Source: UBA2883 sp964017965
Lineage (GTDB): Bacteria; Cyanobacteriota; Vampirovibrionia; Gastranaerophilales; Gastranaerophilaceae
Direction of reading: 5' to 3'
DNA: 64,000 nucleotides
NCBI GenBank assembly: GCA_964017965.1
Contig: CAXHNV010000001.1
Coordinates: 310,001-374,000 of the forward strand
The position numbers and the translations under genes are program-made. Positions 52,616 through 60,530 of the stretch are shown piece by piece (position 1 is the first letter of the stretch; each line of letters opens with the position of its first letter). The notes beneath the pieces are model-generated. The model saw nothing but the letters and a program-made list of their open reading frames with translations. It was not told the DNA's origin and did not search any database.

Positions 52616-53614
52616 TTAATATGAGCTATTTCTCTTAATTATTACTCTCAGATATTTTTCAACGCCGTTGATAACTGGTCTGCCGTGAGGTGTGTCAGGA
52701 TATCGGATTCCCTCATTCACTTCACCCGTGTTCATTATCCCCAATAACTCAAATTGCTCCGGATTATACTTATCCAAAAACGTTATCGGAACCCCCATAT
52801 ACCCCTCATAATCCTCCGGTATAGCGTCCGTGAAAGGTATCTCAATAGCATTATAATTATCATACTGAGCATAACCCACGTTTCTGACCTCTTTATGCTT
52901 GCTAAACTTGATATTATCCTCCATACTCATCAACTGTAACCGTTTATGTCTCAATCCGTGCTCAATATTAGTAAACCACCTTACACCCTTTACCCGAATA
53001 TAATGGTTTCCGTCTTCATCTATCCTATACCCTGCAGCTGTCAAAGGATAATCCACGGGAACCCTGAACTCTCTATCCCCGCCGTGAATACTCTCACCTA
53101 ACCATATCTCATTATTCTTAATCAACGGAAAAACTTCCTTATAAGTTAACGCATTCACATTACCGATAATAATAAACTGTTTCCCGGCAGAAACTATCCA
53201 ATCCAAAAACTCGCGAAACATCGAAAACGGCGGATTCGTAACAATAATATCAGCCTCATCACGCAAAACCTTAACCTCATCGCTCCTAAAATCACCGTCA
53301 CCCTCAAGATACACCCATTCTAAAGCTTTTTTGCCCTCCTCAAGTAAAAAAAGCCTGCCTCTCTCATCCGCACACCTACCAGCATAGCTCGTACTGATAA
53401 GTTTCTTCAAGCCAAATCGCTCAAAATTCTGTACAAAAAACTTCGTAAAATTACTCCACTCAGGATCATCGCAAGGCAACAAAACCGTCTTACCCCTAAA
53501 AACAGCCGAATTATACTCTACATAAGCATTCATCTCTTGCTGTATTACAGGATATTGCGTATAAAACTCATCGTTCTTATTCCGTCTTGCCTTCTTCAAA
53601 TCAGCATTCGCCAT
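52616..53614 (-). CDS. EcoRI-type adenine-specific DNA methyltransferase
   Basis: 332 aa. Family features of the M.EcoRI group: KNDEFYTQYPVIQQEM near the start, LLPCDDPEWSNFTKFFVQNF and the catalytic NPPF motif in IIVTNPPFSMF. Members methylate adenine, in M.EcoRI within GAATTC; the recognition sequence here is not determined by this. No restriction endonuclease gene is beside it, so it looks like an orphan methylase or a remnant of a restriction system. A divergent XRE gene with a palindrome between them recalls a controller arrangement. Confidence 0.8.
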   Translation of the reverse strand: MANADLKKARRNKNDEFYTQYPVIQQEMNAYVEYNSAVFRGKTVLLPCDDPEWSNFTKFFVQNFERFGLKKLISTSYAGRCADERGRLFLLEEGKKALEWVYLEGDGDFRSDEVKVLRDEADIIVTNPPFSMFREFLDWIVSAGKQFIIIGNVNALTYKEVFPLIKNNEIWLGESIHGGDREFRVPVDYPLTAAGYRIDEDGNHYIRVKGVRWFTNIEHGLRHKRLQLMSMEDNIKFSKHKEVRNVGYAQYDNYNAIEIPFTDAIPEDYEGYMGVPITFLDKYNPEQFELLGIMNTGEVNEGIRYPDTPHGRPVINGVEKYLRVIIKRNSSY

Positions 53615-53672
53615 TCTTAATCTTTCTTTATTCTCAATAAAATAAAACAGTAATACTTTATAAATAATAAAT

Positions 53673-53686
53673 TATCATATATGATA
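53673..53686. promoter_or_regulatory. Perfect palindrome TATCATATATGATA, candidate operator
   Basis: 14-bp palindrome midway between the divergent methyltransferase and XRE genes. The half-site ATCATAT also occurs at the start of the related XRE genes at 24918 and 60530. Confidence 0.5.
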
Positions 53687-53756
53687 CTGTTTTTATATCA
53701 GCTAAATAAAGTAAAATTTAGTGTAAATCGAGAAAAATATAGATTAATATATAGTT

Positions 53757-54086
53757 ATGGATACAATGAAACTACTTGGGAAAAGAATTAAAGAACTTAG
53801 GCGTGCAAAGAATCTTAAACAAGAACAACTTGCAGAGAAGATTGGTGTTGAACCTGCAACAATAAGTAATATTGAATGTGGAAGAAATTACCCTACAATC
53901 AGAACCTTAGAAAATATTCTAAACACACTGGGTAGTAGTTTTCAAGAAGTTTTTAATTTTGAACACGCCAATGAGAAAAATGTTTTGATTAACGAATTAA
54001 AAACATACATTGATAATGCTGATGAAAAAGAGATTGAATTCTTGTATAAAACCGCTAAAAATTTAAAACAGTTTAAGTGCCGCTAG
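53757..54086 (+). CDS. XRE-family regulator with helical C-terminus (109 aa)
   Basis: HTH at residues 8-60 (IKELRRAKNLKQEQLAEKIG, EPATISNIECGRNYPTIRTL) and a C-terminal helical part (ELKTYIDNADEKEIEFLYKT) like those of the two cassette regulators. TAATAT lies exactly six bases before the ATG and there is no Shine-Dalgarno. Divergent from the methyltransferase and upstream of hup, which has its own promoter. Possibly controls the methyltransferase or itself through the palindrome at 53673. Confidence 0.82.
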   Translation: MDTMKLLGKRIKELRRAKNLKQEQLAEKIGVEPATISNIECGRNYPTIRTLENILNTLGSSFQEVFNFEHANEKNVLINELKTYIDNADEKEIEFLYKTAKNLKQFKCR

Positions 54087-54123
54087 GCGTATTATAAACT
54101 TTTGTTAAAATAAAATATACTTC

Positions 54124-54151
54124 TTGCAATCTGCCATGTATCACATATAAT
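54124..54151 (+). promoter_or_regulatory. hup promoter
   Basis: TTGCAA (54124-54129), 16 bases, TATAAT (54146-54151); predicted start near 54158 gives a 29-base leader with a good AAAGGAG at 54172-54178. Confidence 0.7.
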
Positions 54152-54186
54152 AGGAATTGTAATATATAAGAAAGGAGTTTTATACA

Positions 54187-54462
54187 ATGAACAAAGAAGA
54201 ATTAGTACAAGAAATTGCAAAGAAAACTAAAGTTACTCAAAAAGATGCTGCTGAAGTATTAAACGCTTTAGTTGATACAATTCAAAAAACTGTTGCTAAA
54301 GGTAACAAAGTTACTTTAGTAGGTTTTGGTACTTTTGAATCTAGAAAAAGAGCTGCTAGAACTGGTAGAAACCCACAAACAGGTAAAGAAATTTCTATCC
54401 CTGCTAAAACAGTTCCTGTATTCTCAGCTGGTAAAAAATTCAAAGCTACTGTTAACGGTTAG
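54187..54462 (+). CDS. hup: DNA-binding protein HU
   Basis: 91 aa nucleoid protein. Starts MNKEELVQEIAKKTKVTQKD; the signature GFGTFESRKRAARTGRNPQT and the DNA-embracing arm with NPQTGKEISIPA are complete. Binds and bends DNA non-specifically as a dimer. Strong promoter and AAAGGAG site, and its codons favour those of abundant proteins. Followed by the second 75-bp repeat and a strong terminator. Confidence 0.97.
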   Translation: MNKEELVQEIAKKTKVTQKDAAEVLNALVDTIQKTVAKGNKVTLVGFGTFESRKRAARTGRNPQTGKEISIPAKTVPVFSAGKKFKATVNG

Positions 54463-54465
54463 CGG

Positions 54466-54540
54466 ATTTTCGGTAGAGTGAAGCGTTAGCGGAACTCGTA
54501 ACGTGGAGCAGAACCACGCTTCTGCGACCAGCCGAATAAT
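54466..54540 (+). repeat. 75-bp dispersed repeat, copy 2
   Basis: Starts four bases after the hup stop codon. Inverted relative to copy 1 at 50659-50733 (71/75 identical). The pair flanks the ABC exporter, methyltransferase, XRE and hup genes. The bases after it (ATAATCCAAGAC) recur at 24193-24204. Confidence 0.85.
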
Positions 54541-54569
54541 CCAAGACATTTTTGAATTAATATATAATT

Positions 54570-54603
54570 AAGCGGCGGTTTGATAAATATCAAACCGCCG
54601 CTT
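54570..54603. terminator. Strong hairpin terminator between hup and surE
   Basis: A 16-bp stem AAGCGGCGGTTTGATA/TATCAAACCGCCGCTT with a two-base loop between two convergent genes. T-runs are short on both sides, but the stem is very stable. Confidence 0.75.
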
Positions 54604-54607
54604 TCAA

Positions 54608-55396
54608 TTAGAACCATGTTTTAATATCGCAGCATAACTCTGTTTGAAGACTATCAAGATACCCTCTTCTTGTCATGTCATAAGTAATAGGAGTTATAGA
54701 GATTTTGTTATTTCTTATAGCAGAAATATCTGTTTTAGAATTCATATCATCTGCCACCAATTCACCTGCGAGCCAGTAGTAGACCTTACCCCTCGGGTCA
54801 ATACGTTTGTCATAACAATCTGTATACATCCGACCGCCCAGCTCCGTTGCAACAGCATCAGTAATATCGTCCTTTGAAAGCCCCGGGACATTGATATTCA
54901 AGACTGTTTTTTCAGGGATTTTATAGTTCTCAAGTTTTTTCAATAGTTTGAGCATGAATTCAGCAGCAACTCTAAAATTTTCAGATTCGTGATTCAAGCT
55001 TGCAAGCGATATTGCAACACTTTGTATTCCCATAAGCGCACCTTCCATAGCACAGCTCACTGTACCGGAATAAAGAATATCACCGCCAAGGTTTGGACCA
55101 TGATTTATACCTGATATGACCAAATCTGGTTTTTCAGATTCTGAAAGAATCGCGCTAACAGCGATTTTCACACAATCACCCGGAGTTCCCGTAGTCGACC
55201 AACAACGTTTTGCACCTTTCATAGTTTCGACTTCTTCCACTCTTAAAGGTGTATGCATGGTTAATGAATGTCCCGAAGCACTGCGTTCTCTATCCGGTGC
55301 AACTACATATACATCATGTTCAACACCGAGCGTTTCTACAAGCACTCTGATACCGTTTGCTAAAATACCGTCATCGTTTGAAACTAATATATTCAT
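54608..55396 (-). CDS. surE: 5'/3'-nucleotidase SurE
   Basis: 262 aa from the ATG at 55396 (AGGGA seven bases upstream; the in-frame TTG just before it is less likely). Metal-binding start MNILVSNDDGI, then APDRERSASGHSLTM, ISGINHGPNLGGDILYSGTV and NINVPG, all SurE signatures. Dephosphorylates nucleoside monophosphates and short polyphosphates, so it would feed nucleoside salvage. Confidence 0.95.
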   Translation of the reverse strand: MNILVSNDDGILANGIRVLVETLGVEHDVYVVAPDRERSASGHSLTMHTPLRVEEVETMKGAKRCWSTTGTPGDCVKIAVSAILSESEKPDLVISGINHGPNLGGDILYSGTVSCAMEGALMGIQSVAISLASLNHESENFRVAAEFMLKLLKKLENYKIPEKTVLNINVPGLSKDDITDAVATELGGRMYTDCYDKRIDPRGKVYYWLAGELVADDMNSKTDISAIRNNKISITPITYDMTRRGYLDSLQTELCCDIKTWF

Positions 55397-55399
55397 CAA

Positions 55400-55760
55400 T
55401 TTATCCCTAATTAAATAATAGCTTTTTTAGTATAAATTACTTAAATCTTTTTTGCAAGATTAAGAAATACTCCGAGCGTATTGTTTCTTTTATTTAATCT
55501 CGTACTTTTTAATGATTTATTTTATAGGAACTACTGCTAATATTTACATATACTCCTTAAAGAGAAAAAGACGATACACATATCCCTAATCAACGCTATG
55601 TTTATACATAGCTTTTTTTTATTTCTGAATCATGCTCAAACCCATGCACAGCATGCATTTGCGCCATGTTAAGTTTTGTAAACATGTTAAATAAAAAAGT
55701 CAATTCATGAAAAAATAAAAACTTTATAAAAGAGGGAATTAAGATAAGGGGATAATAAGA
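55400..55760. other. Intergenic region with an orphan terminator
   Basis: 360 bases with no credible gene. AT-rich, with a plus-strand terminator at 55595-55620 that does not follow any gene on that strand, and then the leader of the Asn-rich gene (AAGGGG nine bases before its ATG). GCATGC-type words and an ACATG/CATGT pair near 55665-55690 may be regulatory. A small RNA ending at the terminator is possible. Confidence 0.4.
55595..55620 (+). terminator. Rho-independent terminator, orphan
   Basis: GCTATG (55595-55600) and CATAGC (55607-55612) with a TTTATA loop, followed by T8. Confidence 0.65.
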
Positions 55761-56732
55761 ATGGTAAGTTTTTTAATCGATCCACGATACACTTGGTACA
55801 CACCAATCAACTTTGCATCAGTTGCAAACAATTCAGTGGTAAATAATAACAGCGTTGTAAATAACAACACTAACGTAACTAACCCTAACAATAATACAGT
55901 TGTTAACAATACAACCAGCAATAATGACATCGTAGCTCCTGCAGCAGATGATTATCAATCTCAATTCAACACAAAATTAGGTTTAATCCAAAAATATTGC
56001 AGCGAATATATCATTTTAGATGACAACGGTGACGAAATCGACGTTAACAAAATCAGAGCAAAATACGCTGGCAAATTAGAAGAAGGCGTTAAATACTGTG
56101 ATAAACTAATCAAATCTTTCGATCAAGATAAAGTTGAAAAAATGGTTAGAGCTGAATACAAAAAACGCTTGGATGCTAACAAAGAAAACGGCGAAAAAGT
56201 AGCTAACGAATGGGTTAAACAAATCCTTGAATCAGGCACAGAAGCAGCTAAATTAAGCACATCAGGCGTAAACGCTAACAACGTACTTGATGTAGTAGGC
56301 GCTTTCGTTACTAACAAAGACGTAAAAGACGGCAAAGTTTCTTTATCTCAATTATTCGAAGACCCAACAACTGCTGAAACTTTAGTTTCTGCTCTAAAAA
56401 CAAAAGCACAAAGCTTCATCAAAAGAAAAGACTTAGACGCTACTGTAAAAGAATCAATCATCGCTCAAACTAACGCATTAGTAGACGCAAAATACGCTTA
56501 CTCAGATTCAGATACAGACAAAGCAAAAGCTAACAGAGACACTTTAGTAACTAAATATATGACATTATTTGAAACAATCAGAGTTGAACAAGCTAAGTTG
56601 AACGACGCAGCAGCACCTAAATACTACGGTTTACCTTCTGATACAACTGTAACTTTCACAAACGAAACTGATAGAGCAAATGAAGAAGTTCAAGCTCACA
56701 AAAGCAGAAGAAAATTAAACACAAACATCTAA
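55761..56732 (+). CDS. Asn-rich hypothetical protein A (323 aa)
   Basis: Begins VSFLIDPRYTWYTPINF, followed by an Asn/Val/Thr low-complexity stretch (residues 20-60), then about 240 residues that are charged and helical with many Lys, Asp and Ala, ending in a basic tail. No family, signal peptide or membrane helix recognised. The start resembles that of the next gene (LLDSTYYTPIEI), so both belong to one family. Codons such as AAC, GCT and GTA dominate, suggesting high expression. AAGGGG precedes the ATG. Confidence 0.65.
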   Translation: MVSFLIDPRYTWYTPINFASVANNSVVNNNSVVNNNTNVTNPNNNTVVNNTTSNNDIVAPAADDYQSQFNTKLGLIQKYCSEYIILDDNGDEIDVNKIRAKYAGKLEEGVKYCDKLIKSFDQDKVEKMVRAEYKKRLDANKENGEKVANEWVKQILESGTEAAKLSTSGVNANNVLDVVGAFVTNKDVKDGKVSLSQLFEDPTTAETLVSALKTKAQSFIKRKDLDATVKESIIAQTNALVDAKYAYSDSDTDKAKANRDTLVTKYMTLFETIRVEQAKLNDAAAPKYYGLPSDTTVTFTNETDRANEEVQAHKSRRKLNTNI

Positions 56733-56737
56733 TTATA

Positions 56738-56772
56738 CCCCACCCCCCATATCACACCCCCCCCAAAAAAAA
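56738..56772. repeat. Homopolymer tract C4-C6-C8-A8
   Basis: C4 at 56738, C6 at 56743, C8 at 56757 and A8 at 56765, directly after the stop of Asn-rich gene A. The minus strand has G8, G6 and G4 runs within 27 bases, enough for a G-quadruplex. Confidence 0.7.
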
Positions 56773-56810
56773 CACACGATTAACATTACAAGGAATTAAG
56801 GAGAATTAAC

Positions 56811-57557
56811 ATGAGATACTTACTTGACAGCACTTATTACACACCAATCGAAATCCAAAACAATGGCAACAACAATGGTAACAACGGTAACAACAACGGC
56901 GTAAACAACGGTCAAAACAATGGTCAAAACGGACAGAATGGTTCAATCTACGACCAAAACAACAACAATAATAACAATAACGGCTACAACAACGGCTATA
57001 ATAATGGTTACAACAATGGTTATAACAACGGCAACAGCAACCCAATCAACAACGGACAAAACAACGGTCAACCAAATCCGTTCAGACCACAAAGCTCATC
57101 ATTACAAATAGTAGACCAATTCTACGATGCAACATATTGCTGGGGCACAAAAGACGAGCAAATGGAACAAGCTCTAAACGGTATCAACAGCTACAACGTA
57201 ATGGACGTAATGAAGAGCTGGAACTTAGTTCACTCAACAGAAAAAGGCGAATCATTTATGGAAGCATTTATGTGGGACGCTGATTCAGACCAAAAAGAAA
57301 AATACGGCAAACAAATCGCAACAGCATTACGTGACAGAGCAATCGCAGCAGGCGTTTTCGAAGATTGTAGAGAAGACTTCGCCGTAATCGATCAAGAATT
57401 AAGAAGCTGGTTCTTCATAAGCAACGATATCTCAAAGAACTTCGATAATATTATTGCAAAAATAGCAGAAGCAGAAAACAGTGCAAACGGTACTCCATAC
57501 GAGCAATCAAGCCAAACAGACGGCTGGCACTCAACATTCAGAGGTACTTTAGCGTAA
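56811..57557 (+). CDS. Asn/Gly-rich hypothetical protein B (248 aa)
   Basis: Starts MRYLLDSTYYTPIEIQ, then residues 17-88 are almost only Asn, Gly, Gln and Tyr with NNG units and five tandem NGYN-type repeats (prion-like, probably disordered). Residues 95-248 form a compact domain with several Trp and Tyr (DQFYDATYCWGTKDEQMEQA, VMDVMKSWNLVHS, RSWFFISNDISKNFDNIIAK) of unknown family. Paralogue of gene A by its N-terminus. AAGGAG eight bases before the ATG; ends at a strong terminator. Confidence 0.65.
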   Translation: MRYLLDSTYYTPIEIQNNGNNNGNNGNNNGVNNGQNNGQNGQNGSIYDQNNNNNNNNGYNNGYNNGYNNGYNNGNSNPINNGQNNGQPNPFRPQSSSLQIVDQFYDATYCWGTKDEQMEQALNGINSYNVMDVMKSWNLVHSTEKGESFMEAFMWDADSDQKEKYGKQIATALRDRAIAAGVFEDCREDFAVIDQELRSWFFISNDISKNFDNIIAKIAEAENSANGTPYEQSSQTDGWHSTFRGTLA

Positions 57558-57574
57558 GCGTGTGTAATCAAATA

Positions 57575-57604
57575 AAAACGACCGGCTTATAAAAGCCGGT
57601 CGTT
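57575..57604. terminator. Bidirectional Rho-independent terminator
   Basis: AAAACGACCGGCTT and AGCCGGTCGTTT form a 12-bp stem with A4 and T3 flanks between Asn-rich gene B and the convergent fusA. Confidence 0.85.
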
Positions 57605-57621
57605 TCATATATTTTAACTTA

Positions 57622-59709
57622 TTAGTCTTTTGATCCTGATTTTTCGATGATTTCTTTTTCAACGTTAGCAGGAACTTGTTCGTAGCATTGGAATTCCATA
57701 GAGAATGTACCACGACCTTGAGTGTTAGATCTCAAGTCAGTTGCATAACCGAACATGTTAGCCAAAGGAACAATCGCACGAACGATAACGTTACCTGTGT
57801 TACCTTGTGGTTCTTGACCTTCGATACGTCCACGACGTCTTGAAATATCACCGATGATTGTACCTGTGAATTCGTCAGGGATTTCGATTTCAACCTTCAT
57901 CATAGGTTCAAGGATACAAGGCTGAGCCTTTTTAGTACCTTCTTTCATCGCCATAGAACCGGCAATTTTGAACGCCATTTCAGAAGAGTCGACTTCGTGG
58001 TATGAACCATCGTAAAGTTCTACCTTAACGTCAATCATAGGGAATCCTGCTAAGATACCGCCTTCAAGCGCTTCTTCCATACCTTTTCTAGCTGGTTCGA
58101 TGTATTCTCTAGGAATAGCACCACCGACGATTTTGTTTTCGAATACAAAACCTTCGTTTTCACCGGCTGGAGAGATTCTAACCTTAACGTGACCGTATTG
58201 ACCTTTACCACCTGATTGTCTCTTGAATAAAGATTCTTGGTCTGCGTTACCGCGGATAGTTTCTCTGTATGCTACTTGTGGTTTACCGATATTAGCTTCT
58301 ACTTTGAATTCTCTTAACATACGGTCAACAATGATGTCTAAGTGAAGTTCACCCATACCTGAGATGATTGTTTGACCTGTTTCTGTATCAGATTTAACTC
58401 TGAATGAAGGATCTTCTTCAGCAAGTTTTTGAAGAGCGATACCCATTTTATCTTGGTCGGCTTTTGTTTTTGGTTCGATAGCAACAGAGATAACTGGTTC
58501 AGGGAAGCTCATTCTTTCTAAGATGATAGGAGCTTTTTCATCACACAATGTATCACCTGTTGTAGTATCTTTAAGACCAACAGCCGCACAGATATCACCT
58601 GCGTATACTTCGTTTTCTTCAAGTCTTTGGTCAGCATACATACGAACGATTCTTGAGATACGTTCTTTTTTGCCGTTTGTAGCGTTTAGTACGTATGAAC
58701 CTGAAGTCAACTTACCTGAATATACACGCAAGAATGTTAAACGACCTACGAATGGGTCAGTCATAACTTTGAATGCTAAAGCTGCGAACGGTTCTTCGTC
58801 AGAAGAATGTCTAGCAGTTTTAGTACCGTCTTCCAATTCACCTTCGATAGCTTTAACGTCTACAGGTGATGGCATATAATCAACAACTGCGTTCAATAAC
58901 AACTGAACACCTTTGTTTTTGAATGCTGTACCGCAAGTTACAGGGACGATTTTGTTGTCACAAACAGCTTTTCTCAAAGCAACCTTTAATTCATCAACAG
59001 TGATTGAATCAGGGTCTTCGAAGAATTTTTCCATTAAGACATCGTCTTCAGAAGCGATAGCTTCAACCATAGCAGCTCTGTATTCTTGAGCTTTTTCAAG
59101 CATATCTGCAGGAATTTCTTCTTCTCTGATATCTGTACCCAGGTCGTTTGTATAGATTTCAGCTTTCATTGACATCAAGTCAACCAAACCTGTAAAGTTG
59201 TCTTCAGCACCGATAGGTAATTGGATAGGAACAGCGTTACCGCCCAATCTTGTTTTGATTTGGTCTACAACACGGTAGAAATCAGCACCTGTTCTGTCCA
59301 TTTTATTAACGAATACCATACGAGGAACTTCGTATCTGTTAGCTTGTCTCCAAACTGTTTCTGATTGAGATTGAACACCGCCAACCGCACAGAAAACAGC
59401 AACAACACCGTCAAGTACACGGAGTGAACGTTCAACTTCGATAGTGAAGTCAACGTGGCCCGGTGTGTCGATGATGTTGATTTGGTGTCCTTTCCATTCA
59501 GCAGTAACGGCAGCTGATTGGATAGTGATACCACGTTCTTTTTCTTGTTCCATAAAGTCGGTTACAGCAGCACCGTCGTGAGTTTCACCGATTTTGTGAG
59601 TTTTACCTGTATAGAACAAGATACGTTCTGTAGTTGTGGTTTTACCTGCGTCGATGTGAGCGGCAATACCAATGTTTCTAATTTTTTCTAATGGAGTTTT
59701 TCTAGCCAT
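57622..59709 (-). CDS. fusA: Elongation factor G
   Basis: 695 aa translocase GTPase. G1 AHIDAGKT near residues 17-24, G3 DTPGHVDF, G4 NKMD; domains II-V complete, including GGKGQYGHV and the domain IV tip region. Standard length for bacterial EF-G. AAAGGA precedes the ATG. Not next to rpsL/rpsG/tuf in this window, so the str operon is broken up at least on this side. Confidence 0.98.
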   Translation of the reverse strand: MARKTPLEKIRNIGIAAHIDAGKTTTTERILFYTGKTHKIGETHDGAAVTDFMEQEKERGITIQSAAVTAEWKGHQINIIDTPGHVDFTIEVERSLRVLDGVVAVFCAVGGVQSQSETVWRQANRYEVPRMVFVNKMDRTGADFYRVVDQIKTRLGGNAVPIQLPIGAEDNFTGLVDLMSMKAEIYTNDLGTDIREEEIPADMLEKAQEYRAAMVEAIASEDDVLMEKFFEDPDSITVDELKVALRKAVCDNKIVPVTCGTAFKNKGVQLLLNAVVDYMPSPVDVKAIEGELEDGTKTARHSSDEEPFAALAFKVMTDPFVGRLTFLRVYSGKLTSGSYVLNATNGKKERISRIVRMYADQRLEENEVYAGDICAAVGLKDTTTGDTLCDEKAPIILERMSFPEPVISVAIEPKTKADQDKMGIALQKLAEEDPSFRVKSDTETGQTIISGMGELHLDIIVDRMLREFKVEANIGKPQVAYRETIRGNADQESLFKRQSGGKGQYGHVKVRISPAGENEGFVFENKIVGGAIPREYIEPARKGMEEALEGGILAGFPMIDVKVELYDGSYHEVDSSEMAFKIAGSMAMKEGTKKAQPCILEPMMKVEIEIPDEFTGTIIGDISRRRGRIEGQEPQGNTGNVIVRAIVPLANMFGYATDLRSNTQGRGTFSMEFQCYEQVPANVEKEIIEKSGSKD

Positions 59710-59859
59710 TTCTCTTTTCCTTTATTATATTTTACTGTTTTGATAATCACTCATTATCACTTATAAATCAATTATTACACAAAAATTTTTTCATTCAATA
59801 GTGATTATAGTTAATAGAAATAATTATTCATCGATGAGGGTAAAATCATCACCAAGCTC

Positions 59860-60096
59860 TTATTCAACAATTGCAACAAGCTCAGAACATTTCATACCTA
59901 AAGCATTCGCAACTTCCCAAATAGAAACAAGTTTACATTGAACAGAACCCTCTTCTATACGAAGCAATTTGCTTTTTACAATACCAAAACTGTCAGCAAA
60001 TTTTGTTGCTGATAAACCTGTTTTTTCTCGTATTTGTTTAACAATCCTCGCTAAAGTCTTTGATATACGTTTATGTTTCTCTGTTAGGTATTGCAT
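59860..60096 (-). CDS. XRE-like regulator truncated before its LIDE tail, cassette copy 2 (78 aa)
   Basis: HTH core IVKQIREKTGLSATKFADSF, GIVKSKLLRIEEG and SIWEVANALGMKCSELVAIV, then a TAA stop at 59860-59862. In the same frame directly after it come ELGDDFTLIDE and a second TAA (59824-59826), matching the tail of the intact copy, where the stop position is Gln. A single CAA-to-TAA change would explain this. The DNA-binding part is intact, so it may still work without the tail, or the stop may be read through. Confidence 0.7.
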   Translation of the reverse strand: MQYLTEKHKRISKTLARIVKQIREKTGLSATKFADSFGIVKSKLLRIEEGSVQCKLVSIWEVANALGMKCSELVAIVE

Positions 60097-60185
60097 AAAA
60101 TTATACTAACTGATATAGTTATATTAGTTGGCGCATATATGCGCTAAACAAGGTAACAAATAATGAAAAGTAATACAAGTTAATA

Positions 60186-60530
60186 CTATTGACCGTTTTG
60201 AACAACAATAGCAGTGTTGTACACTATGTTTAAGGTTTTACTATTGCAAGCCGGTAAGAGTTCATTTATTCTGGCAACATAATCAAGATTATCTTTGACA
60301 TTAAGCTGAACCTTAGGCATAAAAAATATCGCAGGAGAAACATTAAAATAGTTACATAATTTTGATAATGTTTTACTTGTTATGTATATTTTACCGGTCT
60401 CCATTTTAGCTATCGTATTTGGTTGTAAACCTAATTCCTCAGCTAATCTTTCTTGGGTAATACCGGCATTATTACGTAACTCTTTTATAGTTAAACCTAC
60501 ATTTATCTTTATTTCTTCACTGCTAATCAT
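60186..60530 (-). CDS. XRE regulator with helical C-terminal domain, cassette copy 2 (114 aa)
   Basis: HTH IKELRNNAGITQERLAEELG with LQPNTIAKMETGKIYITSKT, then the helical part DYVARINELLPACNSKTLNI shared with the 112-aa protein of copy 1 (about 43% identical overall). TATCAT lies six bases before the ATG with no Shine-Dalgarno, and a perfect ATCATAT-AA-ATATGAT palindrome covers both the -10 box and the start codon, so the protein probably represses itself. Divergent from the 125-aa gene by 127 bases. Confidence 0.8.
   Translation of the reverse strand: MISSEEIKINVGLTIKELRNNAGITQERLAEELGLQPNTIAKMETGKIYITSKTLSKLCNYFNVSPAIFFMPKVQLNVKDNLDYVARINELLPACNSKTLNIVYNTAIVVQNGQ

Noticed and set aside
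52616..54086. Full restriction-modification system
   Set aside because: No endonuclease-like frame lies beside the methyltransferase; the nearest genes are an ABC exporter, an XRE regulator and HU.
56980..57040. Tandem direct repeats resembling a small CRISPR-like or VNTR array
   Set aside because: The 12-base units are in frame and encode NGYN repeats of the Asn/Gly-rich protein; there are no spacers and no cas genes.
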